From positions 1 through 59,743 of the forward strand of contig LXFE01000322.1 of the NCBI GenBank assembly GCA_001929475.1: a stretch of DNA of 59,743 nucleotides, given 5' to 3'. A program made the position numbers and the translations under genes. The notes below the pieces were generated by a model that ran no database searches, had not been told where the DNA came from, and worked only from the letters and a program-made list of their open reading frames with translations. Positions within the stretch are counted from its first letter, which is position 1, and each line of letters begins with the position of its first letter. Source of the DNA: Neolecta irregularis DAH-3 (Eukaryota > Ascomycota > Neolectomycetes > Neolectales > Neolectaceae). This document shows positions 13,401 to 30,798 of the stretch, in pieces.

Positions 13401-13706
13401 GATGATATAGTCACTCGACCAACGAGTTCTGGACTCGTGAACCAATTTTCTTTGGCTGGAGCACGAATTGCGAAACCACTCCGAGGTGGAGGAAGTAATG
13501 CGAACGAACTGGCAAATGGGTATCTCATCAATGTTTTTCAGAAAGCCTTTAGCTGACAAACGGTGGATAGAGGTGACGCTACTGTAGGCCGAACTGGTTC
13601 TCCAAGTAGGGCATGCCCTCAGTTATAGTGTCTATCAACTAACCATTCTACAGCTTCTTCGGCCAGAACTTCGAGGGACGGAAACTGGTTCTTTGGTCGT
13701 CGTTGA
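10408..13706 (+). CDS. kinA: Conventional kinesin heavy chain (kinesin-1)
   Basis: Plus-end-directed microtubule motor for vesicle and organelle transport. The tiny first exon (ATG at 10408, five bases) splices through an intron of about 38 nt to [15 protein letters not shown]. The motor domain shows the P-loop [12 protein letters not shown], switch I (SSRSHSIF), switch II (LVDLAGSEK), [19 protein letters not shown] and the loop [17 protein letters not shown] long coiled coil follows (about 11,700-13,400) and the tail ends with [10 protein letters not shown] and a final exon ending NWFFGRR, as in fungal kinesin-1. The motor region contains introns of about 34-55 nt (for example 34 nt near 10720). 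Splicing inside the tail (13,300-13,650) is only partly resolved. It converges with MED4. Confidence 0.92.
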
Positions 13707-13843
13707 TATCGTCTATTGAAATATTTGCATTTTGAAGAAGGATGGCGCTATGGTGGTATCTCGATTTTGTTTTGTGTGAATTGTATTTTCCGATATACGT
13801 TCACTTAAAATTCCTAGACCTGCTAATGATATACATATCTCCA

Positions 13844-14583
13844 TCACATTTCATCTGGATTGAAGAGGTCCATATCATCAAACACTGCTGCATGGTTTGC
13901 CAGCTGTTCTGTTTCAATATGGCCATTATAATGTTGCTTTGGCTCATGATATACTGGTGAAAGTGTAGGCTGATTTCTTCCTGACTCCGCCATGCTACTA
14001 TCTGCCCTTTCCCCAGTAATGCCCAAACCGAGTCTTCCTCTCCTCATTGCTTCTTCTGTAGGCCATGGTGCATGAATATGCGAAAATGTTTCTAGTGGTC
14101 TTTCTGGATTATAATCTGCGGGCGCATGTGTATAATTCGCTAGCTTCCGCGCATAGGCAAGCAAATCTTCATGGGAAACTTGGCCTTCAGTCTCAGTAAA
14201 GTGCCAATTGAGAGGAAGAGTACTAGTCCAGTAGGACTCGGTGGTTTCAGAGGCCGTCAAGTTGTCTCGTAGTTTTGCAAGTGTTTGAATGATAATATTT
14301 AATTCCATATCTAGATTTTGAGACTGTTGTCTTAATTCTAGTATCTTTGAATGATTTTCCTGATGTTTCCGAGCTTTTGGCTCGTTAATCGACTGCCTAA
14401 AAAGGTTATACCTTCGTCCAATGCATTTGATAGTGATTTATCCACTGTGATAACTTCATCAGCTGCAGCAGAAACATCCCCGTTTGATGGAATGGGAACA
14501 GCGATCAAGTCTAGGAGTGAAAGCACTGCGTTCTGATATTGGTCAAGGACATGGTCGAGGGTGGTAAAGCCAGTTGAGGTCAT
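13844..14583 (-). CDS. MED4: Mediator complex subunit 4
   Basis: A Mediator middle-module subunit that links transcription factors to RNA polymerase II. Start at 14583 (MTSTGFTTLDHVLDQYQNAV). A 38-nt intron near 14380-14420 joins LDE to ARKHQENHSKILELRQQSQ and gives one frame of 233 residues. The N-terminal half is helical/coiled coil. The middle shows the Med4 signature LLAYARKLANYTHAPADY followed by HAPWPTEEAMRRGRLG. The C-terminus ends in acidic DDMDLFNPDEM. Call rests on these family signatures. It lies tail-to-tail with the kinesin gene (137 bp apart). Confidence 0.88.
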
Positions 14584-15403
14584 GGTTTCAGTTAATGAAT
14601 ATATTTGTCTTTTCGTCTTACCTTGTACGACGTATTGCTTTTGCTGGTGTGGTATTTACGAATTATGGATATTGTGAAGGATTGTCTTTTCTTTTACCCA
14701 TGCTTCTTACACTTAGAAAGGATACATCTGTGCTGCATGGAAGGCGGTTTATCGTTTCTTAATCTATAGTCTTCCAGGAGTTTCGGAAACTTTGCCGAAA
14801 TTTGTAAATAAAAAGCAGGTGTCTATTTAGCTACATATTTAGTAAAATTTAGATATGTAAATCATAGCCGAGCAAGTCGATGCGTTTCACCGCAGGGATT
14901 ATAATCATGTTGGGTCCTACAATAAAGAACAACGGCTAGTACAGATATATCAAGTGACTGTTCTACGGTCCTTCCATTGCCGTTAAAGAATTACAAGAGA
15001 CCCGATAGAATAACCCACTGTCCAATAAGGAGCGAGACCAACTTTACGGATCAGCACAGGCAAATGGCTTGAATTTTTGGCACTAAATTGCGAAACGGAA
15101 ATATCTTCAGGGATCCAAATTAGCAGTTTTTCCTTTTTTTAAAAGACGAAACCTCATTTACAGCGAGATCTGGATTCTTCGCGAGAAGTTTATTTCATGA
15201 ACCGCGCTTGTGTATCCTAATCCCATCCTTGGTGTTTTCTAGGGCTCAGACGATCTTAGTGCAAATAAAAAAAAGCCGCAAGGGAAGTATGACGGTTTCA
15301 TTAGTCGCTGCCGAAAGCCCAAAGCAGGCCTCAGGCGCCTGCACAGCCTCACCCGAACATAACCACCCGCTGAATTCCCAATCCACACTTTCATTTCCTC
15401 ATC
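14584..15403. promoter_or_regulatory. Long divergent intergenic region MED4 / NCS1
   Basis: About 820 bp without a supported gene. It includes A/T homopolymer runs (for example the T-run near 15125-15140) and a CCAAT on the plus strand near 15021. Frames inside (14574-14762; 15208-15561) are not convincing; the second overlaps NCS1 in another frame. Confidence 0.4.
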
Positions 15404-16141
15404 ATGGGCAAAGCCCAAAGCAAGTTAAGCTCCGAGCAGCTGGCGGAACTTCAGGCCTCTACCTATTTCGACAAGAAGGAGCTTCAGCAATGGTACAAGG
15501 GCTTCCTGAAAGATTGCCCGGACGGTTATCTTCGAAAATCCGAGTTTCAAAAAATCTATAAACAGTTTTTCCCATTCGGTGACCCCTCGAGCTTTGCAGA
15601 TTACGTGTTTAATGTGTTTGATGAAAACAAGAACGGCACGATTGATTTCAAGGAATTTATCTGTGCTGTGCGTCCTCATCCTATTACCTCGAACATAAGC
15701 TGATAGTCAAAGCTATCAGTGACATCTCGGGGAAAACTCGACGAAAAGCTAATTTGTATAATTCCGGGAAACAGCACATGCTCAAGTGATTTTAGGGGCA
15801 TTCCAGCTATATGATATTGATAATGATGGTCACATCGATAGGAAGGAGATGCTACAAATTGTTGAAGCAATTTACAAGATGGTTGGGTCAATGATTAATT
15901 TGCCGGAAGACGAAGATACCCCTGAAAAGGTTTTCCCATGATTGTTTGAGAATTCTTATGCCTTATAGCGCGTTGACAAGATTTTCCGGTTGATGGACAA
16001 GAATGATGATGGGAAACTGACGATGGAGGAATTCCGCGAGGGTTCAAAGAAAGACTCCACTATCGTTCAGGCGCTGAGGTATCACTATTGCTTAGATGCC
16101 CAATTGATTTAATTTATAGTCTTTATGATGGATTGGTTTGA
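15404..16141 (+). CDS. NCS1: Neuronal calcium sensor 1 / frequenin homologue
   Basis: EF-hand calcium sensor which in fungi activates the phosphatidylinositol 4-kinase Pik1 and acts in calcium tolerance. It starts [13 protein letters not shown], with Gly2 set up for N-myristoylation. The degenerate first EF-hand region ([13 protein letters not shown]) is followed by three canonical loops: [26 protein letters not shown] and [13 protein letters not shown]. The C-terminus SIVQALSLYDGLV-like (here STIVQALSLYDGLV) is diagnostic. Four short introns: about 45 nt after FICA, about 41 nt inside the LIWAFQLYD codon run, about 38 nt after PEK, and one before the last LYDGLV codons. The stop is at 16139-16141. 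Confidence 0.95.
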
Positions 16142-16274
16142 AAGCGTTTCTGGTCACTGGTATTTCTGGGCTTTGTGGATACTTGACGTGCTATTGCTTT
16201 GATCAATTCGGGAGCTTTGCAGTGGATAAGACTATATTTTTTGCAGTCGCAAATGTTAGGATAATATACACTGA

Positions 16275-21183
<4,909 letters not shown>

Positions 21184-21414
21184 GGGTAAAGTTTATTATT
21201 GTACAAAATACCCACAAATGACGCTAGAATACACCAGAACCCCATAATGCGTACCAAAATAAAGGACAAATCCTCCCGATAAATAAGCTACTGATCTCCA
21301 GTTTCTTTTCATTTGCTTTCCCCTCCTCTATGTGGCGACATCCCGAGTGTGAACCCAAAATATGAAATAAGGATTAAACCGAATTTTATCACCCATACAT
21401 AAAAAAAGTGCAGT

Positions 21415-23124
21415 TTATGAATGTTTCCCCCGTCCTCTTCTGGACGAGATTCCGTGCTTGACCCGTCGGTGCCGAGTAAGTGCATCTTGTCGACTGAACC
21501 GCTTACCGTCATTGCAGATTTCACACCGATGAACAGGCCGTTGATCTGAATGAATGGTTTCTTGATGTCGATAGAGATCATATGGTCGCGAGAAGGGGAG
21601 GTTGCAACATGTTCCGGTCAACGGATTAATTTTATCACAAACATTATCGGCGGTAGCGCGAACCGTTGGAGCCGCCAATATCTCTCCACGATGAGTTCGT
21701 CGATGACCAGCCAAAGATGTTGGCCTACTGAATCTACGAGGACATTCAGTACAAGCGTAAGCATTTTGTTCAGCTTGAGCTGGGCGTGTACGAGGACCAG
21801 AAAATGAACGGCCGCCAGGATTGAAATCACTATCAGAACTGCTTTCTGATGAGAACGATGGCGATGGCTCTCGGCTTCTAGATGATTGTCCGGCCACCTC
21901 TTCAGAGATGGCAGTATATAGCATCCCTGGAGAGGATTGAGGTATCGTTCCTTTTCTAAAGATGGACGGATGTCCTGGATTGCACACTGGCAGCGATTGG
22001 GTTAAATGATAGTAAGAGTGATCATCGAGGTTATTCTCACTACTGCATTGGATATTTTTGAGAATTTTGCTATTTGGGCATTCTCTGAAACACAATGCCT
22101 CTCCAGTCGATTGGTCGAACAAAGGGTCAGTTGGTATTGTTTCCATTTCGTCGTCCAGCGGTTGAAACGCATCCCTCGGTGAGACGGTCGTTCGATCATT
22201 CTCCAGAGAATCTCGAAACGGGTGAAGACTTGGATGTTCTTGGAATGAGTTGTCTGCCTGCCAAAGGTCCTGGGTTGAGGTTTGCGGAAGAATCGATCTT
22301 TGACTGAGCGCATCGGTCATCAGGGTTGGAAAAGTGGTACAGATTCCCCCGACAATGGAGTTTGCAGGCGAGGTACGAGTCGAGGATTGCTGGGAATCAT
22401 ACAGTTCGTCTACAGCGGCGTCTGTAAATGAACGGCGGAATTTTACTGGGTGTAGAGGCGGCTCTAGTAATTAGGCACGGATGAGGTCATTCGTTGTACC
22501 ATCATGGTGAGACTTATCCAAAGCATAGGGATTCATGGTAGATATTGGATATTGGGCATCTGAAAGGGATGGAGATTGCTGTGATGCGGAAAGTGTCTGG
22601 TGTGATAAAACGGGCGAAGAACGCGGGGACGACATGACTTGACGGACAGCGTATTGCGTACCGGGAAAAATTTCGTCGAGAGAATTGAAGTAAGGGGTCA
22701 ATTCAAAGGATTGGCGACAAGTCTGTGACCAGTGTCTTTTCTTTTGAGCGATCTCTTTTAGCTGACTATCGTATGGAAAGTTCTGGAATCCGGGCGGCAC
22801 GTATTCTGACCCGTCCACAACAACTGGAAATTTCGAATCGTCGTCCTGCAAGCAAAATCTCTGTTTTAAAAGGTGATTCTGATAATTTTTGGCAATATTT
22901 TGACGATGCGGGGTTTTTTGGGAGTGCGGGTCAAAGCACGAGGCTGGCTTGCTGATGCCTGGAGATGTTTTATGCTGCTGGTGCTGGTGCTGGTGCCGGT
23001 GCTGTCGCCTGATTTCTGCGTCTGGCTGAAACATGCAATGGGGGAGTAGCAAAAGACTGTTTAGCCGCAGTTGGGAATATATTTGAGTGTTGTCTGCGAG
23101 GTTGTAGCCGAAGATGGCTGTCAT
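21415..23124 (-). CDS. Rpn4-like C2H2 transcription factor
   Basis: A C2H2 factor with the arrangement typical of fungal Rpn4, the activator of proteasome genes: one ordinary finger (YACTECPRRFSRPTSLAGHRRTH), then a finger pair with NPLTGTCCNLPFSRPYDLYR and RCEICNDGKRFSRQDALTRH, then a basic tail. The N-terminal exon (from 23124, or from the internal ATG at 23034, MFQPDAEIRR) is rich in His/Gln. An intron of about 33 nt near 22450-22480 joins it to FRRSFTDAAVDELYD and on to the zinc-finger exon. Total about 560 residues. The paired fingers resemble Rpn4 strongly; the rest is low-complexity, so target genes are inference. It converges on ARO1. Confidence 0.78.
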
Positions 23125-23656
23125 GAGCCAATGACGTCATTTATGGATAACGCCAAGCGGAGATAGATCGATCCTTTGCGTTCTTCAACCTTCCATTGCT
23201 CCACCAACAGATAATAGTAGATAAATACAGAGTATTTCGCCCAAACTCGCAAATCAAGATTTTGTATATAATTCTTGTTTGGGAAGTGAAAAATAACCTG
23301 GCGAGCCAATCGAAAAGGGCGCAGATTGATGCGATGAGTCATTCATTAATGGATTCTATACTCACCTCATGTCAAACTGTAAGGGGCGTCAGTATCTTAT
23401 CTGGCTTGTTTTATGACGTAGACGGTTAAATACGCTTGCTCGACCCTACCCCCAGTGAAGACAGTGGTCCGAAGGGATTGTTACTGGAACATGAAACACT
23501 CATAGGAGCACAATTGTAATAGAAATGCCAGTCAAATCAATAGGAAGGAGCAAGATCCGATTGTTCAATTCTTTCCATGCTATAGTACAAAGGCAAACTC
23601 CACAGACAACACGAATAATATAATTCCTCCAGAGCCAGCGTTGTTTCGCAAAGGCA
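23125..23656. other. Intergenic: 5' side of Rpn4-like gene, 3' side of H4
   Basis: About 530 bp with no supported gene. Expected to hold the Rpn4-like promoter and 5' UTR and the H4 3' UTR. A frame from 23121-23342 (minus) is hydrophobic but has no recognisable features. Confidence 0.4.
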
Positions 23657-24718
<1,062 letters not shown>

Positions 24719-24845
24719 AGAGTATTAGTTTTTCGGAATAATTGGCCGGTGTACTTGATATGTGTATCTTTTGTCGCTTTTCTCATCTTTGTAACATAAA
24801 TGAATCGAATTCATAAAGGGCAACAGCCTGACACATTTACATTAT

Positions 24846-26802
24846 TTACTGCTGATCATGTCCCGCACTCTTCAGCCGGTCTAGGATCTCTTGAACCTGC
24901 GCGTTGGGATGCTGCCCAGTGTTCATCGGGGGAGCCGGTATCTGCTGAGACATTCCTATCTGCGACCGAAGAAAAGCAGGGTTCAGATGCATGTTTCCCT
25001 GCATCTGGAATTGATTAGGCCGAGAATATCCTGACATTGGAGGCTGCTGATATTGGGGAAGGGAATGGAATGATGGTTGTGGATATTGATAAGAAGTAAA
25101 AGATATTGGAGGAGCCTGCTGTGAATAATGCAGCGGCCGCTGATAGAAATCCGCCGGAATGTTTTGCAATGAATTACACAGCGGTTGATGCTGGGATTGC
25201 TGATTGTTGTAAATATTGTCTCGAGACGATTGATGCGAGCGGTTTCCTTGTCCTCGATTCCTCTGACCACGGGTTCGACCACGTCCTCGTTCTTGCTGGC
25301 CATTATTTGGTCTAGACGGACGTCCTGGTGTTGAACGTAGCATATCCTCGTAATTTGATGGTCTCTGAAGAGGTGTATAAGGGCCATTGTTGATGGGTAA
25401 TTGAGATTGATGCGTCGTGACTGTAGAGTTTACATTTCTTCTGTTAGTATTTGATTGATTTGTGAATACCGTTGAGCTTCTCGTTCTTGTTTCTTCCTCC
25501 TCTTGGATTCAGCTTCAGCCTCATCGTCAGAAAATTCTTGCTCCTATACTATCAGTAAACATCATTTGAATGGTGCTTCACAGCTTCGCCAACTTCTTCG
25601 TCGTGGATGTTACTAGCATCACTTCCCTTGATGCCCTGCAGTGCTCGTGTAAGGATAAATTTGCTGTTGACCAGTGTGTAAAAAATACTCATTCCCACTT
25701 CGAGTCCAAGTTCAGTGATTTCTTCGACTGATGCGAAGCGAATAGAATACAACGGCGCTTGTACACGACCAAAAGTATCATATATCTTTGTTTCAGAATT
25801 GACAGCGACAACTAGACATACCACACCAATCACCTTCCTGCTTTCTAGAAATAGAGGAGTATCTTCGTCAAGAACCTTGTAGTCTCCAGCAACGCAGCCT
25901 TCCACAACAACGTGATCACCTACAATCTGCTGTATGAATCCCAAACGCTGCAATTTTGCATCCTCAGCTAGCTGAATGTCTGGCCGGGAGGTTGGTTTAA
26001 TTTCCACGATCTCATTTTTCGTCTTTGGGGCACCGTTTGATTCACCATTCTTTGGTTTTTCATCGTCCGAGCCATCGTCATCGAGAAGGCAGTGTTCCCT
26101 AACAAGTGGACCGGGACTGGCTTCTTGGTCAGATTCTGAAGAGGAACTAAGATTTAGTATCAGGAAACAAAAACAACCATACTCGCTTTCTTCTTCTGAA
26201 GAGGAGGTTTGATCCGTGTTATCATCCTCATCAGAGCTAGCATCTGCGAGATCGTCTGACGCGTAAACCATTTTAGCGCAGGGATTTGTTAAGAGTTGGT
26301 CCAGTGCATCTAAACCCCTGATAATATCTTGAGAATTAGTATTTAGAGGCTGTTGATTTGAGTCTTGTGAAAACGACGAATAATTTGATAATCTTGTGAA
26401 AATAAACGGATACAGGGGTTCAGTTAACGAGTTGACAGGAGCTTCATCTTCAATGTTCTCGCGCGATTGAGAGTTGCATTCTTCTAATATATCATTTGGT
26501 ATCTTTGCTGGAATATCGACTAACACGATTTCGTGGGTTTCAGGTGTATTTGTAACAGGTTTCTCATCTAGATTTTCTGGGATCTGAAAAACTCTTTCGT
26601 TGGCTTCGCGCGCCCTTTGTACAAGGAACAAACCGGGTATTCCGCCGTTGATAGAACTTGGTTTATGACTATATTCAGTATCGAGGGCAATGTCGCTCTC
26701 AGGAAAATTCTTATTTGATTCATCAGCGATAGCAGCATTAGCAGAATGATCTGTCATAATAGACGTGTCGAGTCTGGGACGTTTTGCCGGTGCTTCCTCC
26801 AT
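24846..26802 (-). CDS. NAF1: H/ACA snoRNP assembly factor Naf1
   Basis: Naf1 is a nuclear chaperone that holds the dyskerin/Cbf5 core during H/ACA snoRNP assembly and is later replaced by Gar1. The central Gar1/Naf1 domain is clear: LGFIQQIVGDHVVVEGCVAG, then TPLFLESRKVIGVVCLVV and DTFGRVQAPLYSIRF. Before it lies an acidic, Ser-rich region with a short intron near 26150-26190 (between EEESEY and SSSESDQ). The C-terminal part has an Arg/Gly segment (RGRGRTRGQRNRGQGNR) and a long Gln/Pro/Tyr-rich tail ending LDRLKSAGHDQQ. One or two further introns lie at 25,400-25,560. Start at 26802 (MEEAPAKRPRLD) includes a basic, possible nuclear-localisation segment. Confidence 0.9.
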
Positions 26803-27119
26803 GATTTGCGGAAAATAAATGAATGGTCTTTATTTGTGGAGGAAATTCAATGGATTGCCTTCTTCCTTTTGAAAATTTCTGAGCGCATACTCTTAACAAC
26901 AATGATATACATAATTTCTATTTGAAAATATTAATAGAGTTCAGTGTATGTACTTGACACCAATTCGAGTCGGAATCCTGTTTTAGAACAACCTCTACGG
27001 TCGTTGAATTTCCCATTATTGCCTAAGATCGTTATGTCCTCATTCTCCATCTGTAGGGAAACTCCAGCGACCCAATTTCTAACTAGATAGACGCCTAATA
27101 ACGGAGATTCTATTTTCCA
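26803..27119. promoter_or_regulatory. Shared promoter region NAF1 / GPI13
   Basis: Divergent spacer of 317 bp. AT-rich near 26900-26940. No named site recognised. Confidence 0.35.
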
Positions 27120-30080
27120 ATGGCTCCTCGAAACCGCAAACTTCAGGAGGAAGCCATCGCGAGTGCGAGACGAATCCAATTTCAAACTTCCAGGAACTGT
27201 CTTATCGTATTTCTTTTCTGGGTTACCTCTCTACATATTGTCGGCTTGTTCTTTTTTACTCGTGGTTTCTTGTTGACCCGTTTAATTCTTGACGATCAAT
27301 CCACATGTAATACCCCTCCAACATCCATCGATCGGAACCCAGATTGCTGGTACCCAAAACAATTTTCAAAGGCAATTATTATCGTTATCGATGCTTTGAG
27401 ATATGATTTTACAATCCCAGAACCGGATAGCGACTTGCTTTATCTTAATGCGCTCACTCTTCCCTTTGATATCACTCAAAGAGTTCCGCGGAATGCAGCA
27501 CTTTATAAATTCATAGCAGATCCTCCCACCACCACTTTACAACGTCTCAAGGGACTTACCACTGGAACACTGCCCACGTTCATAGACGCAGGATCTAATT
27601 TCGCTGGTACTGCGATCACAGAAGACAATATAATCCAACAATTGCTTTCGGCAGGGCGAAAAATCGCGTTCCTTGGAGATGATACGTGGACTTCATTGTA
27701 CCCTTTGCATTTTGATGTTAATATGACTCATCCGTACGATTCATTCAATGTATGGGATCTTCATACGCTTGATAATGGAGTAAACAAACATATTTTCCCG
27801 TTGCTGGAGGACCAGGAATGGGATGTATTGATTGCACATTATCTTGGAGTCGACCATGCAGGCCATCGTTATGGGCCAGATCATCCAGAAATGAGGAAGA
27901 AATTAATTCAAATGAACCAAGTTCTCGAAAACATCGTGAAAAAGGTTGACAAGGACACAATATTACTTGTGATGGGCGACCACGGGATGGATCCGAGAGG
28001 AGACCATGGGGGAGACAGTCAAGGTGAAATCGAAGCTGCTTTGTGGATGTATTCGCCCAAACCATTCATCGGGTCATCGAATCTCGAACGGACTGTTGAC
28101 CAGATTGATATAGTGCCAACTTTAAGCTTATTGCTTGGACTCCCAGTTCCTTTCAATAATCTCGGGTCGCCTATTATCGATGTTTTTCTCGAAGAATCCC
28201 AATCCAGTTGGCGAAACGTGGCGCATGCTTCGAGGATCACGGCCTCTCAGGTAAAACGATATTTGGAAGAGTACGCGAGGATTAAAGGACAGGATATTGA
28301 GCATCGAGCTATGAGAGATTGGGCTCTTGCTGATTCTATGTGGAACGAGACTATATCTTATGACTTTTCTGATGAAAACAAGAATTGGCGGACACCTGCT
28401 GAAGCCTACCTCAAATTTCTCCGAAACAATCTCGAACAATGCCGAAGATTGTGGGCTGAATTCAATCCCTCGAGTATGAATTTTGGCCTTGGGATTCTTC
28501 TTTCGAGTATCTTAACATGTGGGGTTTACTGTTTTGGAATTGAGGGTCAAGCAATTGAACTAGTTTCAATGTTTCTTCAAAGGATTGGATTAGGTGCTAC
28601 GATTGGCTGCATATTCTCCATCATCGCCGCAGCCACCGTATTTTATTCTGTATCCATTCTCACTGCCTCTCTTGCAGGATATGCGATCGGGAGTCTCTTG
28701 GCTTTTGCTTCCACGATACTATCAATCCGCAGACGCCTCCGTTTCCAACCGAACTTTACATTTGAGAACTGCGTGGCCGTTTTAGTTTTTCTCATTCATG
28801 CAATTTTATTCACTTCCAACAGTTTCACGATATGGGAAGATCGTATCTTGACTTTTCTCATTGCGACTCTTGCTGTATCAATGACACTTGCTGCTTATCG
28901 AGAGTCAATTGCAGGGAATGTTTCTAGATATTCGCATGGTATTATCTTTCTTGTACTTTCGAGAATCGCATCGTACTCGAGAGTTTGTAGAGAAGAGCAA
29001 TCGCGTTCTTGCAAAACAACATTCTATGCGTCCGATTTATCTACAACCACGTCCCCGCAAACGGTCCTCGGGTTGTTTATTGTCTTTTTAATATTGCCCA
29101 GAGTTATTCGTCGGTATCTCGTACAAAGTGGATCATGGGAAGGCGGTGCAAAGCCTTGGATAGGATTAGGATTGCCACTTGGACTAGTAATGGTTGTTGC
29201 TTACTGGGCGCTTGATGCAGCCGATAACAACGGGTGGTTATCAAACACTGATGCGTTGGGGTTTTACAAGATATCTTTGGCTCGAACGATTCTGGGATAT
29301 TCGCTTATCGCCGCGAATTACGGATGGTTCCATGGGCCGCATTGTCTTGATATCAAAGTCAATTCAATCTCTAAAGTCGACTTCAAAGCTGATGACACCC
29401 CCAGTTTACACGATAGTGATCTTCGAGTCCAAATCCAAGGACGCAATAACGCTTATGGATCATTTTATTTATTATTTGTCGTCAATTCGTTCATTGCGCT
29501 CGCATTACTTTCGAAACCAATGGCCGGCATCTCACTTGCCATCCTCCTCTACCAAATCCTAGCACTCTTGGAACTTAATCAAACGGCAGAAAAAAAGTCA
29601 TATTTGCCGGTCGTGGTGATGTTTGGACTACTGGCGCATTCACATTTCTTTTCTACGGGGCATCAAGCAACGCTACCATCAATACAATGGGACACTGCAT
29701 TCATACCTAGCTCAGAAATAGTGTACCCCTTTTCACCAATGATTATCATTGCAAACACATATTCCGCACACATCCTCACTTCACTTTGTCTCCCTCTAGT
29801 CGGTCTCTGGAGACAACAATCTATTGGACCATATGACAATTTGGAAAATCTAGGAAGAATAGCTATTTTGAAAATCTTTTATCATGCGATTATATCGACG
29901 AGCGCAACTATCTGGGCGGCACATTTTAGACGACATCTAATGGTTTGGAAAGTATTTGCTCCGCGCTATATGATGGGTGGCATATCTTTACTCGTGGTCG
30001 ATTTAACGACAACGATAATATCATTTGGAATAGGTGTTTCCAAGACATTCAAGGATATCTCTGAAATTTTCGGATACTAA
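27120..30080 (+). CDS. GPI13: GPI ethanolamine phosphate transferase 3 (Gpi13/PIG-O)
   Basis: ER membrane enzyme that adds phosphoethanolamine to the third mannose of GPI precursors, the residue later joined to proteins. A single intronless frame of 986 residues. After an N-terminal signal anchor (about residues 28-55) comes the lumenal alkaline-phosphatase-like domain with metal-binding motifs: IIIVIDALRYDF, LGDDTWTSLYP, HYLGVDHAGHRYGPDH and MGDHGMDPRGDHGGDS. The C-terminal half has many membrane helices from about residue 450 onward. Distinguished from Mcd4 and Gpi7 by the SFNVWDLHTLDNGV and HYLGVDHAGHRYGP context. An intronless long gene contrasts with its intron-bearing neighbours. Confidence 0.95.
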   Translation: MAPRNRKLQEEAIASARRIQFQTSRNCLIVFLFWVTSLHIVGLFFFTRGFLLTRLILDDQSTCNTPPTSIDRNPDCWYPKQFSKAIIIVIDALRYDFTIPEPDSDLLYLNALTLPFDITQRVPRNAALYKFIADPPTTTLQRLKGLTTGTLPTFIDAGSNFAGTAITEDNIIQQLLSAGRKIAFLGDDTWTSLYPLHFDVNMTHPYDSFNVWDLHTLDNGVNKHIFPLLEDQEWDVLIAHYLGVDHAGHRYGPDHPEMRKKLIQMNQVLENIVKKVDKDTILLVMGDHGMDPRGDHGGDSQGEIEAALWMYSPKPFIGSSNLERTVDQIDIVPTLSLLLGLPVPFNNLGSPIIDVFLEESQSSWRNVAHASRITASQVKRYLEEYARIKGQDIEHRAMRDWALADSMWNETISYDFSDENKNWRTPAEAYLKFLRNNLEQCRRLWAEFNPSSMNFGLGILLSSILTCGVYCFGIEGQAIELVSMFLQRIGLGATIGCIFSIIAAATVFYSVSILTASLAGYAIGSLLAFASTILSIRRRLRFQPNFTFENCVAVLVFLIHAILFTSNSFTIWEDRILTFLIATLAVSMTLAAYRESIAGNVSRYSHGIIFLVLSRIASYSRVCREEQSRSCKTTFYASDLSTTTSPQTVLGLFIVFLILPRVIRRYLVQSGSWEGGAKPWIGLGLPLGLVMVVAYWALDAADNNGWLSNTDALGFYKISLARTILGYSLIAANYGWFHGPHCLDIKVNSISKVDFKADDTPSLHDSDLRVQIQGRNNAYGSFYLLFVVNSFIALALLSKPMAGISLAILLYQILALLELNQTAEKKSYLPVVVMFGLLAHSHFFSTGHQATLPSIQWDTAFIPSSEIVYPFSPMIIIANTYSAHILTSLCLPLVGLWRQQSIGPYDNLENLGRIAILKIFYHAIISTSATIWAAHFRRHLMVWKVFAPRYMMGGISLLVVDLTTTIISFGIGVSKTFKDISEIFGY

Positions 30081-30192
30081 TTAAAACTCGCTGTTTTTTT
30101 TCTAATTTTCCCTTTCGTAAATTCAAAATTGTTGGTTACATCGTCATGTGATATTGGGTATTTGAGAAATTTTCTGAACCGTATAGATTTAC

Positions 30193-30798
30193 ATGGCTCC
30201 CGTAAATACAAAATCGAAGCCCAAATCAGTGAAGAAACAATCTAAGTCTAAACCCAAGGTATATTGCCGCTCCTCACGGGCGTTAAAGAAATTGTTCACA
30301 TACAATTAGTTTACCGAGAAAGAACTAAATTTACCAAAACTCAATACGTCTAAAGATCCAGTTGGCGTGGAGAAACGACGGGGCAAGAAGGGCAAAAAAT
30401 TCGTTCAAGACAAGGTATATTTTAATCGCGTGATTCAGAGCAGATTGGAATAACCGATTAGGAAGCGATGATGAGTATCCTTGCTCAAGTAAATGATATA
30501 GTTGAAGGGCAAACAAGGACTAAACTCCAGAAAACAGTACACTTTTTTCTTCTTCTCCAGCACGATAATGTGCGGGGTCTGATTTACGTAGCGCGATATG
30601 GAAATTATTCGAGAAACTAAACGAGCGGAAGAAGATGCGCGTATAACACTTCAACAATCGAAATTGGCAAGTAACCTTTTTTTCCAGTCTTTTAATTATA
30701 TATAGGAGGAAGCTAAACAAGCTGTTAAAAAACGGCGCTTAAAAAAAAAGAAAGTGCAGATAGATGAATCGAAAAGTAAAGTCAGATTCGCAGACTAA
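30193..30798 (+). CDS. LOC1: 60S ribosomal subunit assembly/export protein Loc1
   Basis: A small basic nucleolar protein for 60S assembly (in yeast also ASH1 mRNA localisation). No single frame shows it because five exons are involved. Exon 1 gives MAPVNTKSKPKSVKK; exon 2 FTEKELNLPKLNTSKDPVGV then RRGKKGKKFVQDK; exon 3 EAMMSILAQVNDIVEGQ; exon 4 RDMEIIRETKRAEEDA; exon 5 EEAKQAVKKRRLKKKK ending KVRFAD. This follows the filamentous-fungal Loc1 pattern (TEKEL, PVGV, KGKKF, a helical basic C-terminal half). The last intron (30667-30705, 39 nt) begins GCAAGT, a GC-AG intron that keeps phase 0; the GT two bases downstream would leave a stop. Only 112 bp separate it from GPI13. Confidence 0.85.
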
